A DNA stretch of 64,000 nucleotides from a bacterium (GTDB taxonomy: Bacteria > SAR324 > XYD2-FULL-50-16): the NCBI GenBank assembly GCA_018829445.1, contig JAHJTV010000030.1:40463-104462 (forward strand). Reading direction: 5' to 3'. The notes under the pieces were generated by a model that did no database searches, was not told where the DNA came from, and saw nothing but the letters and a program-made list of their open reading frames with translations. Shown piece after piece: positions 1 through 9,106 of this stretch. The translations under genes were made by a program, and so were the position numbers. Numbering within the stretch: position 1 is the first letter of the stretch; every line of letters starts with the position of its first letter.

Positions 1-371
1 AGAATATAAGCAAGACTGTAATAAACAAACAGGGCCGCATCGGATTCAAATTTTACCGGAACCCACATGAGCACAAAAGTAATGGCAATAGGAATAATGC
101 CAATCAAAAAGAAGATCCTGCGTCTTCCAAAACGAGACTTGGTGCGATCGGAGATATACCCCATCAAAGGATCGGAAATGGCATCCCACACTTTGCCGAT
201 GGCAAAAACAAATCCCGCTAAAACCGGCGAAAGCCCGATGACCTCCGTTAAATAAAACATGAACAGCATGCCGATGATGAGAAAGGATCCTCCTCCGTAA
301 AGATCCCCCAGGCCATAAAATATCAGATGGGGCAGTCTTACCTTTTTTGATTTGCTGTCTGTAGTCTTCAA
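1..371 (-). CDS. GPH-family sugar:cation symporter (N-terminal part, runs off the window)
   Basis: The minus strand encodes the first ~120 residues of a glycoside-pentoside-hexuronide:cation symporter, an inner-membrane sugar transporter of the MFS superfamily. The family signature is plain: a first membrane helix (FLIIGMLFMFYLTEVIGLSP), then AIGKVWDAISDPLMGYISDR, then TKSRFGRRR. The frame is closed by TGA at 381-383, so TTG at 369-371 is the only start before the first helix; a weak GAGAT lies upstream. The gene is divergent from the GntR regulator and shares its AT-rich palindromic intergenic region, so it is probably controlled by it. YihO/YihP of the E. coli sulfoquinovose cluster belong to the same family, which agrees with the enzymes downstream. 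The C-terminal three quarters are outside the window. Confidence 0.85.
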   Translation of the reverse strand, partial: MKTTDSKSKKVRLPHLIFYGLGDLYGGGSFLIIGMLFMFYLTEVIGLSPVLAGFVFAIGKVWDAISDPLMGYISDRTKSRFGRRRIFFLIGIIPIAITFVLMWVPVKFESDAALFVYYSLAYI

Positions 372-473
372 TGTTTTATCTCAAATTAGTGTGTCGGTTA
401 AGGCAGATTATAAATTTGCCAATAAAAACAGTGATAAACGGTTCATTTATATTCTTTGATAAGTATACATATG

Positions 474-485
474 TCTTATATAAGA
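474..485. promoter_or_regulatory. 12-bp palindrome, candidate GntR operator
   Basis: TCTTATATAAGA is a perfect palindrome between the divergent symporter and GntR genes. The identical 12-mer recurs at 1878-1889 just before the kinase gene. Two copies at the two expected promoters make it the best candidate for the GntR binding site. Function is inferred. Confidence 0.55.
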
Positions 486-679
486 TATAAATTATTAAAG
501 CAAGTGTTTTTCCATCTAAGAATCATATTATGGATTAGCAACTGCAGACAATGACCATCACTAGGCAATCCGACCCGGTTGATGAATATGAGATGTGAAT
601 GAATTTTATTGGTTAATCACTTTTTGAGTGTCCTGGTTTTGATCAATATCGTCAAACATTCGATTGATTTATTGTTAAC

Positions 680-716
680 TTTTATATAAAATGATAAAAC
701 TTATATAAAATATAAG
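680..716. promoter_or_regulatory. Two further AT-rich palindromes upstream of gntR
   Basis: TTTTATATAAAA at 680-691 is a perfect palindrome, and CTTATA at 700-705 pairs with TATAAG at 711-716 across a 5-base spacer. Both resemble the TCTTATATAAGA site and could be extra or autoregulatory operators, although AT-rich palindromes of this kind also arise by chance in AT-rich spacers. Confidence 0.35.
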
Positions 717-852
717 ATATGAGACCAAAGAATTTACTGGATTTGATCGACAGAACTCTTGACCGTTCAGCAAGGGTGTGATTATCTGGACTAAAAATCC
801 GAGACGATTGGGTTTGATAACATTAATATAAACAGTATGCGGTGGAAAGATT

Positions 853-1578
853 ATGGTTACTTCTTCGACGTTAAACTATCAGCCTTTATATAAACAGATA
901 AAATCGCTGATTTTGCAGAGGGTGATTGATGGTATCTGGGCCCCCGGATCTGCACTACCCAGTGAACAACAGTTGGCAAAAGAGTTCGGAGTCAGCCAGG
1001 GAACCATTCGCAAAGCCCTGGATGAAATGACGGCAGAGAATATATTTGTCAGAAAGCAAGGGAAGGGCACATACGTTTCCCAACATTCCGCCAATCGATC
1101 ATTGTTCCATTTTTTCTACATTGTCAGCAATGATGGCAAACGCGTCATGCCGGACAGCAGAGTGATTAGTGTGATTCGGTCAACGGCCAATAAGGGGGAA
1201 ATTGAACGGTTGGATCTCAAGCAGGGTGAGAAAGTTGTTCGCTTGAAACGAATCAGGCTGTTGAATAAAAAACCGGTTATCGTTGAACATATTTCCCTGG
1301 CAGTTAAGATGTTCAGCGATTTTGGGAAAAAAGAGGATATTCCCAATACCTTGTATGAGTTGTATGAATCACAATATGATGTCAGGGTGATGAAGGCAGT
1401 GGAAAAGCTTCGGGCTGTGAAGTTAAAAAAAGAGGATGCCATTCACCTGGAGTTACCAGAAGGAACACCGGTGCTGGAAATTGATCGCACTGCTATTTCG
1501 CTGGATCAACGGCCTGTTGAATGGCGGTTGAGTTACATTGACACTCAAAACTATTTTTATCTTTCGGAGCTGACGTAA
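853..1578 (+). CDS. GntR-family (HutC/UTRA) transcriptional regulator
   Basis: 241 residues. The N-terminal winged helix-turn-helix spans about residues 8-75, with the typical LPSEQQLAKEFGVSQGTIRK block and the wing RKQGKGTYV. The rest is a UTRA effector domain, recognisable by the EHISL and VLEIDRTA segments, which in this subfamily bind sugar phosphates or related small effectors. The start ATG follows GGTGGAAAG. It is the local regulator: it is divergent from a GPH symporter and sits upstream of a kinase-aldolase-isomerase set, with a shared 12-bp palindrome before both units. The effector is unknown; a phosphorylated intermediate of the pathway is the likely one. Confidence 0.9.
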   Translation: MVTSSTLNYQPLYKQIKSLILQRVIDGIWAPGSALPSEQQLAKEFGVSQGTIRKALDEMTAENIFVRKQGKGTYVSQHSANRSLFHFFYIVSNDGKRVMPDSRVISVIRSTANKGEIERLDLKQGEKVVRLKRIRLLNKKPVIVEHISLAVKMFSDFGKKEDIPNTLYELYESQYDVRVMKAVEKLRAVKLKKEDAIHLELPEGTPVLEIDRTAISLDQRPVEWRLSYIDTQNYFYLSELT

Positions 1579-1927
1579 TTTTGCTCTGGCTGTCGGCGAA
1601 TAGCACCATGATTGACTGTTTGCTGTTTTAAGAATGTCATTTTTCTTTAGAAGCAAACAGTTTTTGCAGGATGGGCTGGCTGAGCTGATGCAAATAACTT
1701 CAAAACAGTTGTTTGATGCTGAAAAATTAGATTTAAAAAGAAAGTTTTGCCTGCCCATGCTGAAACGGCATCCGCGGGAGCACAAAATACGTGCCAATCC
1801 GACAACATTTTTTTGAAAACCCAAGATGTGTATCTATAAGCAAACAGCTAAATGGAAGGAGTTAATCGCCAAGTAAATCTTATATAAGACATTATATACA
1901 AAATATAACTATTTTTCTGATTTAAGA
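1579..1927. other. gntR-pfkB spacer, no convincing gene
   Basis: About 350 bases with short open frames only; none has recognisable protein features or a good ribosome site. The one notable element is the palindrome at 1878-1889 close to the kinase start. Confidence 0.5.
1878..1889. promoter_or_regulatory. Second copy of the 12-bp palindrome, candidate operator
   Basis: TCTTATATAAGA, identical to the site at 474-485, ends 38 bases before the pfkB-type start codon. A repressor bound here could block the kinase-aldolase-isomerase operon. Confidence 0.55.
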
Positions 1928-2824
1928 ATGAAAAAAATCATCTGTCTGGGAATAGCCGTTCTGGATCAAATCTTTACACTGTCTGAATTACCCGCAAAGT
2001 CTGGAAAGTATTTCGCGGAGAATTATCTGGAAGTGGGTGGGGGACCTGCCGCAACTGCTGCTGTAACCATTGCCAGACTTGGAGGACAGGTGGAATTTTG
2101 GGGTCGAGTTGGTGATGATGGCGTTGGGAATCGGATCATTAGTGAATTAAAGGGGTATGGGGTTGACGTATCACAAGTCAGAAGGATTGCGCATGCTCAG
2201 TCTTCTGTATCCGTGGTGCTGGTGGATCAAACAGGGGAACGGTTAATCGTGAACCGGGCCAATTCAGGTCTTGACAGCGATCCATCCTGGCTGCCATTGG
2301 AACGGTTAGCGGATTGCAGTGCTGTGCTGGTGGATTCAAGATGGATTGAAGGAGCGCGTTTACTCCTAAGGCAGGCAAAGCTAGCTGAAATCACATCTGT
2401 CCTGGATGCGGATAGCACTCCGGATCATGACATCTCTGACCTGGTTAAGATGGCGAGCCATATTGCCTTTTCAAAAAGCGGGTTATTTGAAGTCAGCAAG
2501 GAAAGAGATTTTAAAAAGGCATTAGATCGAATCAACCGGAACTCAGAGGGTTGGGTCTGTGCAACCAGGGGCGATAAAGGAACCTTCTGGATTGACGAAG
2601 GGAAACTAAGACAGGTGCCTGCATTTAGAACAGAGGTGGTAGATACTTTGGGAGCCGGAGATGTTTTCCACGGGGCTTTCGCATTTGCATTGACCGAGGG
2701 TATGAATCCGGAGAAGGCTATCAGGTTTTCCAATGCAGCGGCTGCCCTGAAATGCAGAAAACTGGGTGGCCGGGCCGGGATTCCTGACAGAAGGGAAGTT
2801 GAAGACTTAATTAATAGAGGATAA
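1928..2824 (+). CDS. PfkB-family carbohydrate kinase
   Basis: 298 residues, a ribokinase/PfkB-fold sugar kinase. The N-terminal glycine-rich sugar-binding segment (VGGGPAATAAVTIARLGG, residues ~37-54) and the C-terminal DTLGAGDVFHGAFAFA signature with the catalytic Asp are intact. The family phosphorylates a sugar or sugar derivative with ATP. It is the first gene of a three-gene unit with a LacD-type aldolase (2 bases downstream) and a fucose-isomerase-like protein, so it most likely makes the phosphoketose that the aldolase cleaves. In sulfoglycolysis the same pairing is YihV (sulfofructose kinase) with YihT. Sequence alone cannot set the substrate; tagatose- or fructose-type derivatives are alternatives. 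Confidence 0.88.
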   Translation: MKKIICLGIAVLDQIFTLSELPAKSGKYFAENYLEVGGGPAATAAVTIARLGGQVEFWGRVGDDGVGNRIISELKGYGVDVSQVRRIAHAQSSVSVVLVDQTGERLIVNRANSGLDSDPSWLPLERLADCSAVLVDSRWIEGARLLLRQAKLAEITSVLDADSTPDHDISDLVKMASHIAFSKSGLFEVSKERDFKKALDRINRNSEGWVCATRGDKGTFWIDEGKLRQVPAFRTEVVDTLGAGDVFHGAFAFALTEGMNPEKAIRFSNAAAALKCRKLGGRAGIPDRREVEDLINRG

Positions 2825-2826
2825 TC

Positions 2827-3870
2827 ATGGAATTAACAGCGGGAAAATTGTGGTGTTATCGACGTCTGGCCGATGAAAATGGTATTTTTAAAATGACGGC
2901 TGTGGATCAGAGGCCGCCGATCATGAACCTGGTAAAGGATAAAATCGGGGTCACTGAAGCAAATTATAAAGATGTGGCAGCTGTAAAAGCATTGCTTACA
3001 AAAACTCTGGCACCCTGTTCCACAGCAATGCTGCTGGATCCGATCTGGGCTTATCCCAATGCGATCCAATATGTTAACCCGGGCCAGGGATTGCTGCTTA
3101 CTCTTGAAGCTCATAACTTTGTCGATACCAAAAATGGGCGACTCTCGTCCGAGATTGTTGACTGGAGTGTTGAAAAAATCAAGAGAATCGGGGCAGATGG
3201 AGTTAAGTTTTTGTCCTGGTATCGCCCCGATGCAGATCCTTCGGTTTGCGAACAACAACAGAATCTGGTGGAAAAAATTGGGAAGGCTTGCAAACGCTTT
3301 GATATCAGTTTTCTGCTGGAGCTTCTGGTTTATCCTTTACCAGGCGACAGCAATCAGACAACAGATTATATTGAACATGCGTCCAAACATCCGCAAAACG
3401 TGGTGGATTCCTTGAAGGCTTTTGCCGATCCGCGGTTTGGAGTTGATATCTTTAAACTGGAAAGTCCCGTTCCCGGGAGAGCTGTTCCTTCGCCCGAGTC
3501 TGCAGAGTCTGGTCAATGCCAGGAGTGGTTTGACAAGCTGGGTGAAATCTGTCAGGTCCCCTGGGTGATGTTAAGTGCGGGTGCTGATATGGCGACCTTT
3601 AAAAACATCCTGACCTATGCCTATAGAGCTGGTGCCAGTGGATACTTGGCAGGACGGGCTATCTGGTGGGAAGCGGCACAGCAATTTCCCGATTTGGGTT
3701 CCATGGAGGAACAGCTGGTGAAAAAGGCTGTTCCCTATGCAAGAGAAATAGGAGATCTTACGGTGAAAAATGCAACTCCGTGGTTCAGAAACAAAGCGTT
3801 TGCTGACGGCATCAATCTGTCAGGATTTGGAGAGACTTTTCCGGCCGAATACCGGGCATTGAATAACTAG
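2827..3870 (+). CDS. LacD/YihT-type class I ketose-bisphosphate aldolase
   Basis: 347 residues. It aligns by eye with tagatose-1,6-bisphosphate aldolase LacD along most of its length: an N-terminal AVDQRPP (LacD has AFDQRG), then AMLLDPIW, ADGVKFLSWY, FLLELLVYPL, and GVDIFKLESPVPG, where Lys210 matches the Schiff-base lysine. The C-terminal SAGADMATF and GYLAGRAIWW fit the phosphate-binding end. It cleaves a ketose phosphate into a triose phosphate and a three-carbon product. ATG follows AGAGG and lies 2 bases after the kinase stop, so the two are translated together. YihT, the sulfofructose-phosphate aldolase, is in the same family, but at 347 residues this protein is nearer to LacD in length. 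Confidence 0.85.
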   Translation: MELTAGKLWCYRRLADENGIFKMTAVDQRPPIMNLVKDKIGVTEANYKDVAAVKALLTKTLAPCSTAMLLDPIWAYPNAIQYVNPGQGLLLTLEAHNFVDTKNGRLSSEIVDWSVEKIKRIGADGVKFLSWYRPDADPSVCEQQQNLVEKIGKACKRFDISFLLELLVYPLPGDSNQTTDYIEHASKHPQNVVDSLKAFADPRFGVDIFKLESPVPGRAVPSPESAESGQCQEWFDKLGEICQVPWVMLSAGADMATFKNILTYAYRAGASGYLAGRAIWWEAAQQFPDLGSMEEQLVKKAVPYAREIGDLTVKNATPWFRNKAFADGINLSGFGETFPAEYRALNN

Positions 3871-3891
3871 AACATAAAAGGGGTGGATATA

Positions 3892-5235
3892 ATGAAAAGC
3901 AGAAAACCGGTGATTGGAGTAGCCAACCTGGCACGAACGACATTTGATATTCCATTTGCAGAATCAAAGGCCGGTCAAGCCTGGGTGAGCTTGAATTCCC
4001 TTGATGCCGTCATAATTGGAAGTCAAGAGCTGTTGTGTGATGGTGAAGCAGTGCAAAAAACGATTGCATACTTCAAAAAGCAAAAACCGGATATTCTGTT
4101 GATCATTCAGGTTACTTTTACCGATGCCATGATGACGGTGGAATTGGCCCGACAGCTTCAAATTCCCACCTTTATCTGGTCATTTCCGGAACCGAGAGAG
4201 GGTGGCAGACTTAGATTGAACTCTTTTTGCGGTCTAAATCTGGCAGCTCATGCCATGGGAAAAGCGGGTATCGAAATTGAATATACTTATCAACCGGCCG
4301 ATAGCCCTTCAGCTGTAAATAAGATTTTCGGTTTTGCCAGGGCGGCTTTGACAGTGCAGCAGATCTCTGAAAGTCGCTTACTGGTCATCGGACAGCACCC
4401 TGACGGGTTTGATACCTGTGTATATGATAAAGCGGATTTAAAAAACTGGTGTGGGGTTGAAGTGGATCAGACCGATCTGATGACTTTCCTGGAGCAGGTG
4501 CCCTCTATTCCCGATGAAGAGATGATGGAAGTTCACCGGCAACTGAATTCTCAGGTGGTTAATCTTGCAGAGATGGAGGAAGACCCCTTAAAACTTAGCC
4601 TAAAAGTCTATCTGAGCCTGAAAAGGACTGCTATCGACAGTCAATATGACGGATTAGCAGTCAGGTGCTGGCCAGAGTTTTTTACGGAACTGGGGTGCGC
4701 TGCCTGTGGTGCCATGTCCATGATGAATGAAGATCGGATACCCTGTGCCTGCGAAGCAGACCTGTACGGCGTTTTAACCTCATTGATGCTGCAGATTCTA
4801 AGCGATTCCCCGGTTTTCCTCTCAGATCTGGTTGATATAGATACTGAAGACAATACAGGCGTTTTCTGGCATTGCGGATTAGCCCCTTTATCCATGGCCG
4901 ATCCCGATAAGGAGGTCAGAGCCCAGATTCATACCAATCGTAAAAAACCATTTCTTTACGAATTCACCTTGAAGCCAGGCCGAATTACTTTTGCTCGCAT
5001 TAGTCAATCACAGCATGAAAGAAAAATCATTATTGGAGCAGGTGAAGTGATTGCGGCACCCATGAGCTTTACAGGTACCTCCGGGGTGGTGCGGTTTGAT
5101 TCTCTGGCAGCAGATGTATTGGATGCCGTCATCAACCAAAAACTGGAGCACCACTTCTCCCTGGTTTATGGAGACTATCGTGCAGAGTTGATCGCCGTCG
5201 CCAAGATGCTCAAAGTCCCCGTTGAACTGATTTAA
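3892..5235 (+). CDS. Fucose/arabinose-isomerase-like sugar isomerase
   Basis: About 447 residues, resembling the L-fucose isomerase superfamily: an N-terminal alternating beta-alpha part with a sugar-binding FPEPREGGRLRLNS loop, a middle domain with CWPEFFTELGCAACGAMSMM and the acidic DLVDIDTEDNT stretch, and a C-terminal barrel. ATG 3892 was chosen because AAGGGG lies 9 bases upstream; GTG 3883 would overlap that site. Members interconvert aldoses and ketoses with a divalent metal. With the kinase and aldolase it would complete an isomerase-kinase-aldolase route. Fucose-isomerase-like proteins have been reported as sulfoquinovose isomerases in variant sulfoglycolytic pathways (recalled, not checked). 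The substrate remains an inference. Confidence 0.75.
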   Translation: MKSRKPVIGVANLARTTFDIPFAESKAGQAWVSLNSLDAVIIGSQELLCDGEAVQKTIAYFKKQKPDILLIIQVTFTDAMMTVELARQLQIPTFIWSFPEPREGGRLRLNSFCGLNLAAHAMGKAGIEIEYTYQPADSPSAVNKIFGFARAALTVQQISESRLLVIGQHPDGFDTCVYDKADLKNWCGVEVDQTDLMTFLEQVPSIPDEEMMEVHRQLNSQVVNLAEMEEDPLKLSLKVYLSLKRTAIDSQYDGLAVRCWPEFFTELGCAACGAMSMMNEDRIPCACEADLYGVLTSLMLQILSDSPVFLSDLVDIDTEDNTGVFWHCGLAPLSMADPDKEVRAQIHTNRKKPFLYEFTLKPGRITFARISQSQHERKIIIGAGEVIAAPMSFTGTSGVVRFDSLAADVLDAVINQKLEHHFSLVYGDYRAELIAVAKMLKVPVELI

Positions 5236-5239
5236 AAAC

Positions 5240-5285
5240 TAGCTTGAGTTAGCAAGGTTCTGCCATTCTAATCTCAAGCTATTTT
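5240..5285 (+). terminator. Rho-independent terminator after the sugar operon
   Basis: TAGCTTGAG (5240-5248) pairs with CTCAAGCTA (5273-5281) and the stem extends inward through TTAG/CTAA with one bulge; TTTT follows. It lies just after the isomerase stop. Confidence 0.75.
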
Positions 5286-5494
5286 AAGGATCAGAAACCC
5301 AAAATCCCTCATTTCCCTCTGCTTGCGAAAACCAATGTTTTCCAGTTGATAAAGCCAAAAGTCCTGTTGATAACCTCCTTTTACCATTGACTTATCTGTC
5401 AAATTCTATATGGTGTCTGTTGTCAAAAATAAGTATGTTACTGTTTTTTACTTCATCAGCATCAGGCCCCAGGCGGCATGAAAGGGAGGTTCCG

Positions 5495-7315
5495 GTGCAT
5501 CATCACTCTAACGGGAAAACAATAATGGTTGAATATTTATTTAAGAACATTCATGAGCAGATAGTTTCCACTGTTAACAAGCGAACAGACAGGACGGCAT
5601 TTAAATGGTTTCAGGAAGACGGCCAATTGGCCGGCATCTCCTGGACAGGGTTTTATGAACAGCTAAAACAGGCGGGTAAGAGCCTGATGTCGTTGGGTGT
5701 GGAAAAGGGAGATAAGGTCAACGTGTTGAGTAATACCTGTTATCGCTGGGTTTTAAGTGATTTTGCCACGGTCAGTATCGGCGGTGCTACGGTGGGAATT
5801 TACCAATCCAACCTGGCCAAGGATTGTCAATATATCATCGACCACTCTGATTCCGTACTCATATTTGCAGAAGATGATGAACAACTGCAAAAACTGCAGA
5901 ATATCCGCAACGAAATTCCCAATATCCGCAAAGTGGTTATGTTTACCGGCAATCATAAAGGCGATGATTGGGTAATTGATTTTGATGATTTTATGAAACT
6001 GGGTGAAGCGATTTCTGATGAGGAATTCAAAAAACGGGCTGATTCTGTGGGCTTGGACGATACAGCCGGGATTATTTACACTTCAGGGACAACCGGTGTT
6101 CCCAAAGGAGCAGTCACTTCCAACGGGAATTTTTTGTTTACCACCGCTGCTGTAAGAAAAGCGCTGTATTTCTATGATGATGATGAAACCTTTCTATTCC
6201 TACCGCTGGCTCACGTTTTTGCCCGGATTCTGGTGAATAGTGTGATCAATGTTGGTAACACCATGACCTTTTTCAGGGGTATGGACACACTGGTGGCCGA
6301 TTTTCAGGTTGTTCGGCCCCACTATTTCGCCAGCGTGCCCCGGATATTTGAAAAGGTGTACTCCAAGGTTCTCAGCGGTGCGGAAAGCAAGGGCGGTGTT
6401 GCCTTGAAAATCTTCAACTGGGCGTCCGATGTCGGTGGTCAGGTGAGTGACCTGATACTGGCTAAAAAGAGTATTCCCATTCTGTTGAGCATTAAATATA
6501 AAGTGGCGACCAAGCTGGTTTTCAGCAAGGTTCAGGCTGCCCTGGGCGGACGAGTTCGCAATTGCGTCAGCGGAGCGGCTCCTCTTAATCCCACCATCGC
6601 CAAATTCTTCCATGCTGCTGGAATTTTGGTTCTGGAAGGAATTGGCATGTCGGAGAATACCTCGGTTACCAATGTCAACCGACCGGATAATTATAAGTTC
6701 GGGTATGTTGGTCCTCCGGTGGAAGGCGTAGAACAGAAAATCGCCGAGGACGGTGAAATTTGTTTCAGGGGACCCAACGTTATGCAGGGATACTATAAGA
6801 TGCCGGAAAAAACTGCGGAAACGATTGTAGACGGCTGGCTCCTTACTGGCGACCTGGGCGAAATCGACGAAGATAACTTTCTCAAGGTAACCGGTCGCAA
6901 AAAGGATTTGATCATTACGGCAGGTGGAAAAAACATAGCACCTTCACGAATTGAAGGAATTATTGCCACCTCCAAGTATATCAACCAGGTTTGCGTAATT
7001 GGAGATAAAAGAAAATTCCTGAGTGCCCTGGTAACCCTGGATGAAGAAAATACCAAGGAGTATGCGGATAGTCACGGTATTGTATATGACAGTTTTGAGG
7101 CTCTGCTGAAGAATGACAAAATTCAGGTGTTGCTGGAAAAAGAGGTTGAAGAGAAGAACAAGGAACTAGCGTCCTTTGAAAGTATCAAAAAGATCACGCT
7201 GGTCCCGGAGTTCACCGTTGAGAATGAGCTGATCACACCAACATTTAAGATCAAGAAAAATGTTGTGGCTCAGACTTACGAAAAGGTGATCGATAATATG
7301 TATCCCCGAAATTAA
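5495..7315 (+). CDS. Long-chain acyl-CoA synthetase (AMP-forming)
   Basis: 606 residues from the chosen start. An adenylate-forming ligase that activates fatty acids to acyl-AMP and then acyl-CoA. The AMP-binding signature IIYTSGTTGVPKGAV lies near residue 195; EGIGMSENTSVTN, the hinge-type GWLLTGDLGEID, and the catalytic-lysine region GRKKDLIITAGGKNIAPS are all intact. This is the FadD15-like class found in many anaerobes. GTG 5495 is preferred because GGGAGGT ends 4 bases before it; ATG 5525 has no such site and an upstream ATG at 5387 would add a poorly conserved leader. It stands alone, with a terminator before it, so its link with neighbours is unclear. Confidence 0.9.
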   Translation: MHHHSNGKTIMVEYLFKNIHEQIVSTVNKRTDRTAFKWFQEDGQLAGISWTGFYEQLKQAGKSLMSLGVEKGDKVNVLSNTCYRWVLSDFATVSIGGATVGIYQSNLAKDCQYIIDHSDSVLIFAEDDEQLQKLQNIRNEIPNIRKVVMFTGNHKGDDWVIDFDDFMKLGEAISDEEFKKRADSVGLDDTAGIIYTSGTTGVPKGAVTSNGNFLFTTAAVRKALYFYDDDETFLFLPLAHVFARILVNSVINVGNTMTFFRGMDTLVADFQVVRPHYFASVPRIFEKVYSKVLSGAESKGGVALKIFNWASDVGGQVSDLILAKKSIPILLSIKYKVATKLVFSKVQAALGGRVRNCVSGAAPLNPTIAKFFHAAGILVLEGIGMSENTSVTNVNRPDNYKFGYVGPPVEGVEQKIAEDGEICFRGPNVMQGYYKMPEKTAETIVDGWLLTGDLGEIDEDNFLKVTGRKKDLIITAGGKNIAPSRIEGIIATSKYINQVCVIGDKRKFLSALVTLDEENTKEYADSHGIVYDSFEALLKNDKIQVLLEKEVEEKNKELASFESIKKITLVPEFTVENELITPTFKIKKNVVAQTYEKVIDNMYPRN

Positions 7316-7330
7316 TTCCAAATGGACTTT

Positions 7331-7364
7331 AAGGCTGTTGACCCTCCGATGGATTGACAGCCTT
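7331..7364 (+). terminator. Possible terminator hairpin after the acyl-CoA synthetase
   Basis: AAGGCTGT (7331-7338) can pair with ACAGCCTT (7357-7364) just after the stop codon. Only a broken T run follows, so this is a weak call. Confidence 0.4.
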
Positions 7365-7379
7365 TGTGGCTTTTCAATT

Positions 7380-7850
7380 TCAGAAAACTCATCACTGCAA
7401 TAAGACAGTCCGCCGCAGCGCTGCATATTGGTACTCAGATGCTCATCGATTCTTCCAACTTGCATCGCTCCCTTGACACCGCAACGGACGGTTACCATGT
7501 TTCATACGAAAGCCTGAATTAGACTCGTGACGTCTCAATGCCGGATGCTGCTCAGGCAGTAAACAGATTCCCTGAACTCTTCCTGTGCCAGTGCACAGTA
7601 CCTCGGTTTTGACATCGTTTACTTTTTTCGGCACCTTAACGGCGGTTCACTTTCGTTCCCCTATCTGATCCATACCTGACACATTTCATCATGCCTTTTC
7701 CTCATCGCTCACCACCAGGACTCTTAATCCGGGCGGCATGAGGTGGTTTAAAACCTGCTTCCGAAATCCGGTTTTGAGGGAGCCCTCCCTCATCTCTCGT
7801 GCAGCAAGGAACATTATACAGATTGTTCCGTCCTCGTACACACGCACCAA
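7380..7850 (-). mobile_element. Possible remnant of a group II intron (RNA part only)
   Basis: No protein is credible here. Read on the minus strand, the stretch starts with GTGCGTG at about 7847 (group II introns begin GTGYG), then shows tight hairpins (GAGGGA/TCCCTC; GGAAC/GTTCC) and a purine-rich run with AACGAAAGTGAACCGCCG, a wording common in bacterial group II intron domain I. No reverse transcriptase follows, because the acyl-CoA synthetase gene ends at the far side. This is pattern recognition without a covariance search; an unrelated structured non-coding segment is possible. Confidence 0.3.
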
Positions 7851-9106
7851 AAACTCTCAGGAGCTATGAACGGAAAGAGGTTGTTAGTTTAAAAAATATT
7901 TAAAATATGAGTTGTGAAACTCATAACTTCGTACTATTTCATATGAACTCCAGACAGGGATTCATGCGCTTTTCTGGGTAATCAACCTCTTACAGCTGTT
8001 GAAGTCTGTGAGCTTATAGCCATTTGGCACACTTAATTATGCAATAAATTTTGCAAATCTCTTGTTTTTTGATTATATAAGTTTTTGGATGGATACCTAT
8101 CATAGATACCTGAAACTAATTTAATAAAATCACATAACTCAGACTATCATCTCAAGACATTTCAAGGGGCTCGCCCAATGCTGTTCACATCACCCAAGCA
8201 GCTCGTCTTTTGCCAGCAAGACCCTTTTTACGTACTCCTTCCCTCCTTCAATCCGGCACCTTATTTTGTGAAAAAACAAAATATTTAACAGATTTTTGCT
8301 CAAAAATTCTTGACAAAAATTTTTGCAGTATGTTAAAAATTGCCATGCTGTTTTGCAGTATCCGTTTCAATTTCTCGAAGATTGAATCCCCATTGAAAAT
8401 GTCCTTTTTCTTGCCATTTCTGGCGATGCGGCGAATCTCGCACCTCATGACCAGGAATCCTGATTTTGGATTAACTCTCCCGGATGCCATGATCAGTGCG
8501 GCGAGTCTCGCACCTTAAGTCCGGTACGACGGGCGTTCAAGTCTTCATGACCCTAGGAATCCTTGAGCCTAAAAAGTCAAATAAGTATTACCAGACTTTT
8601 TAGGGGGAGATTCATGATCTTATGGGGTATGGAAAACCGAAGGAACAATCATCCTTTTCTTCGGATGGGGTTCTTGGAAAACGTAGAAGATATCGCCTGT
8701 CTGTTTTTTTAACAAACTGTTTTTTCACAGGATGCTATCTATGAGTCAATGTCTATTCTGGCATTTTGATTGATTCAACAAGGCTAATTAGTCAGTAAAA
8801 AAGGGATGCTTGTTAATTTAGGCGCCTGCTTATTGAATCAAAATAGTTACAACTATAATAATGATGCGACTTGACCGCCAAAAGAAATATCGCAGGCTAT
8901 GTTGCGCATTGGGAAAGGTGGTTAATCGGTGATTTTTATGGTGATCATAGACCGTAATCGGTTTGAAGAAGTTCTGTAACAAAAAGAGTCGGATATCCAT
9001 TTACAAGCGTTTGGTCAGATGACCTTGAACAGAATTTTCGGGTGAATCGATTCGGTTTTTTTGAAGTTCTCTTTGTTAACACCTTTTAAATATTGGGAGA
9101 ATGCTT
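7851..9106. other. Gene-poor spacer before the PGA locus
   Basis: About 1.25 kb with no supported gene. It holds two imperfect copies of a GCGGCGARTCTCGCACCT block (near 8427 and 8497), an 11-bp perfect inverted repeat at 8568-8604, and the promoter region of the first gamma-glutamyltransferase. It may be a scar of past insertions. Confidence 0.45.
8568..8604. repeat. Perfect 11-bp inverted repeat
   Basis: CCTAAAAAGTC (8568-8578) and GACTTTTTAGG (8594-8604) flank a 15-base loop. It could act as a terminator in either direction or be the end of a lost element; no gene end is near enough to decide. Confidence 0.6.

Noticed and set aside
1634..1816. 60-codon open frame between gntR and the kinase gene
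   Set aside because: No ribosome site and no protein-like features; it would sit in the leader of the kinase operon.
5387..5494. N-terminal extension of the acyl-CoA synthetase
   Set aside because: The GTG at 5495 has a near-perfect ribosome site and the extension is not like the family.
8023..8042. Sigma-54-like TTGGCACACT...TGCA
   Set aside because: The GG to GC distance is three bases too long for a -24/-12 promoter.
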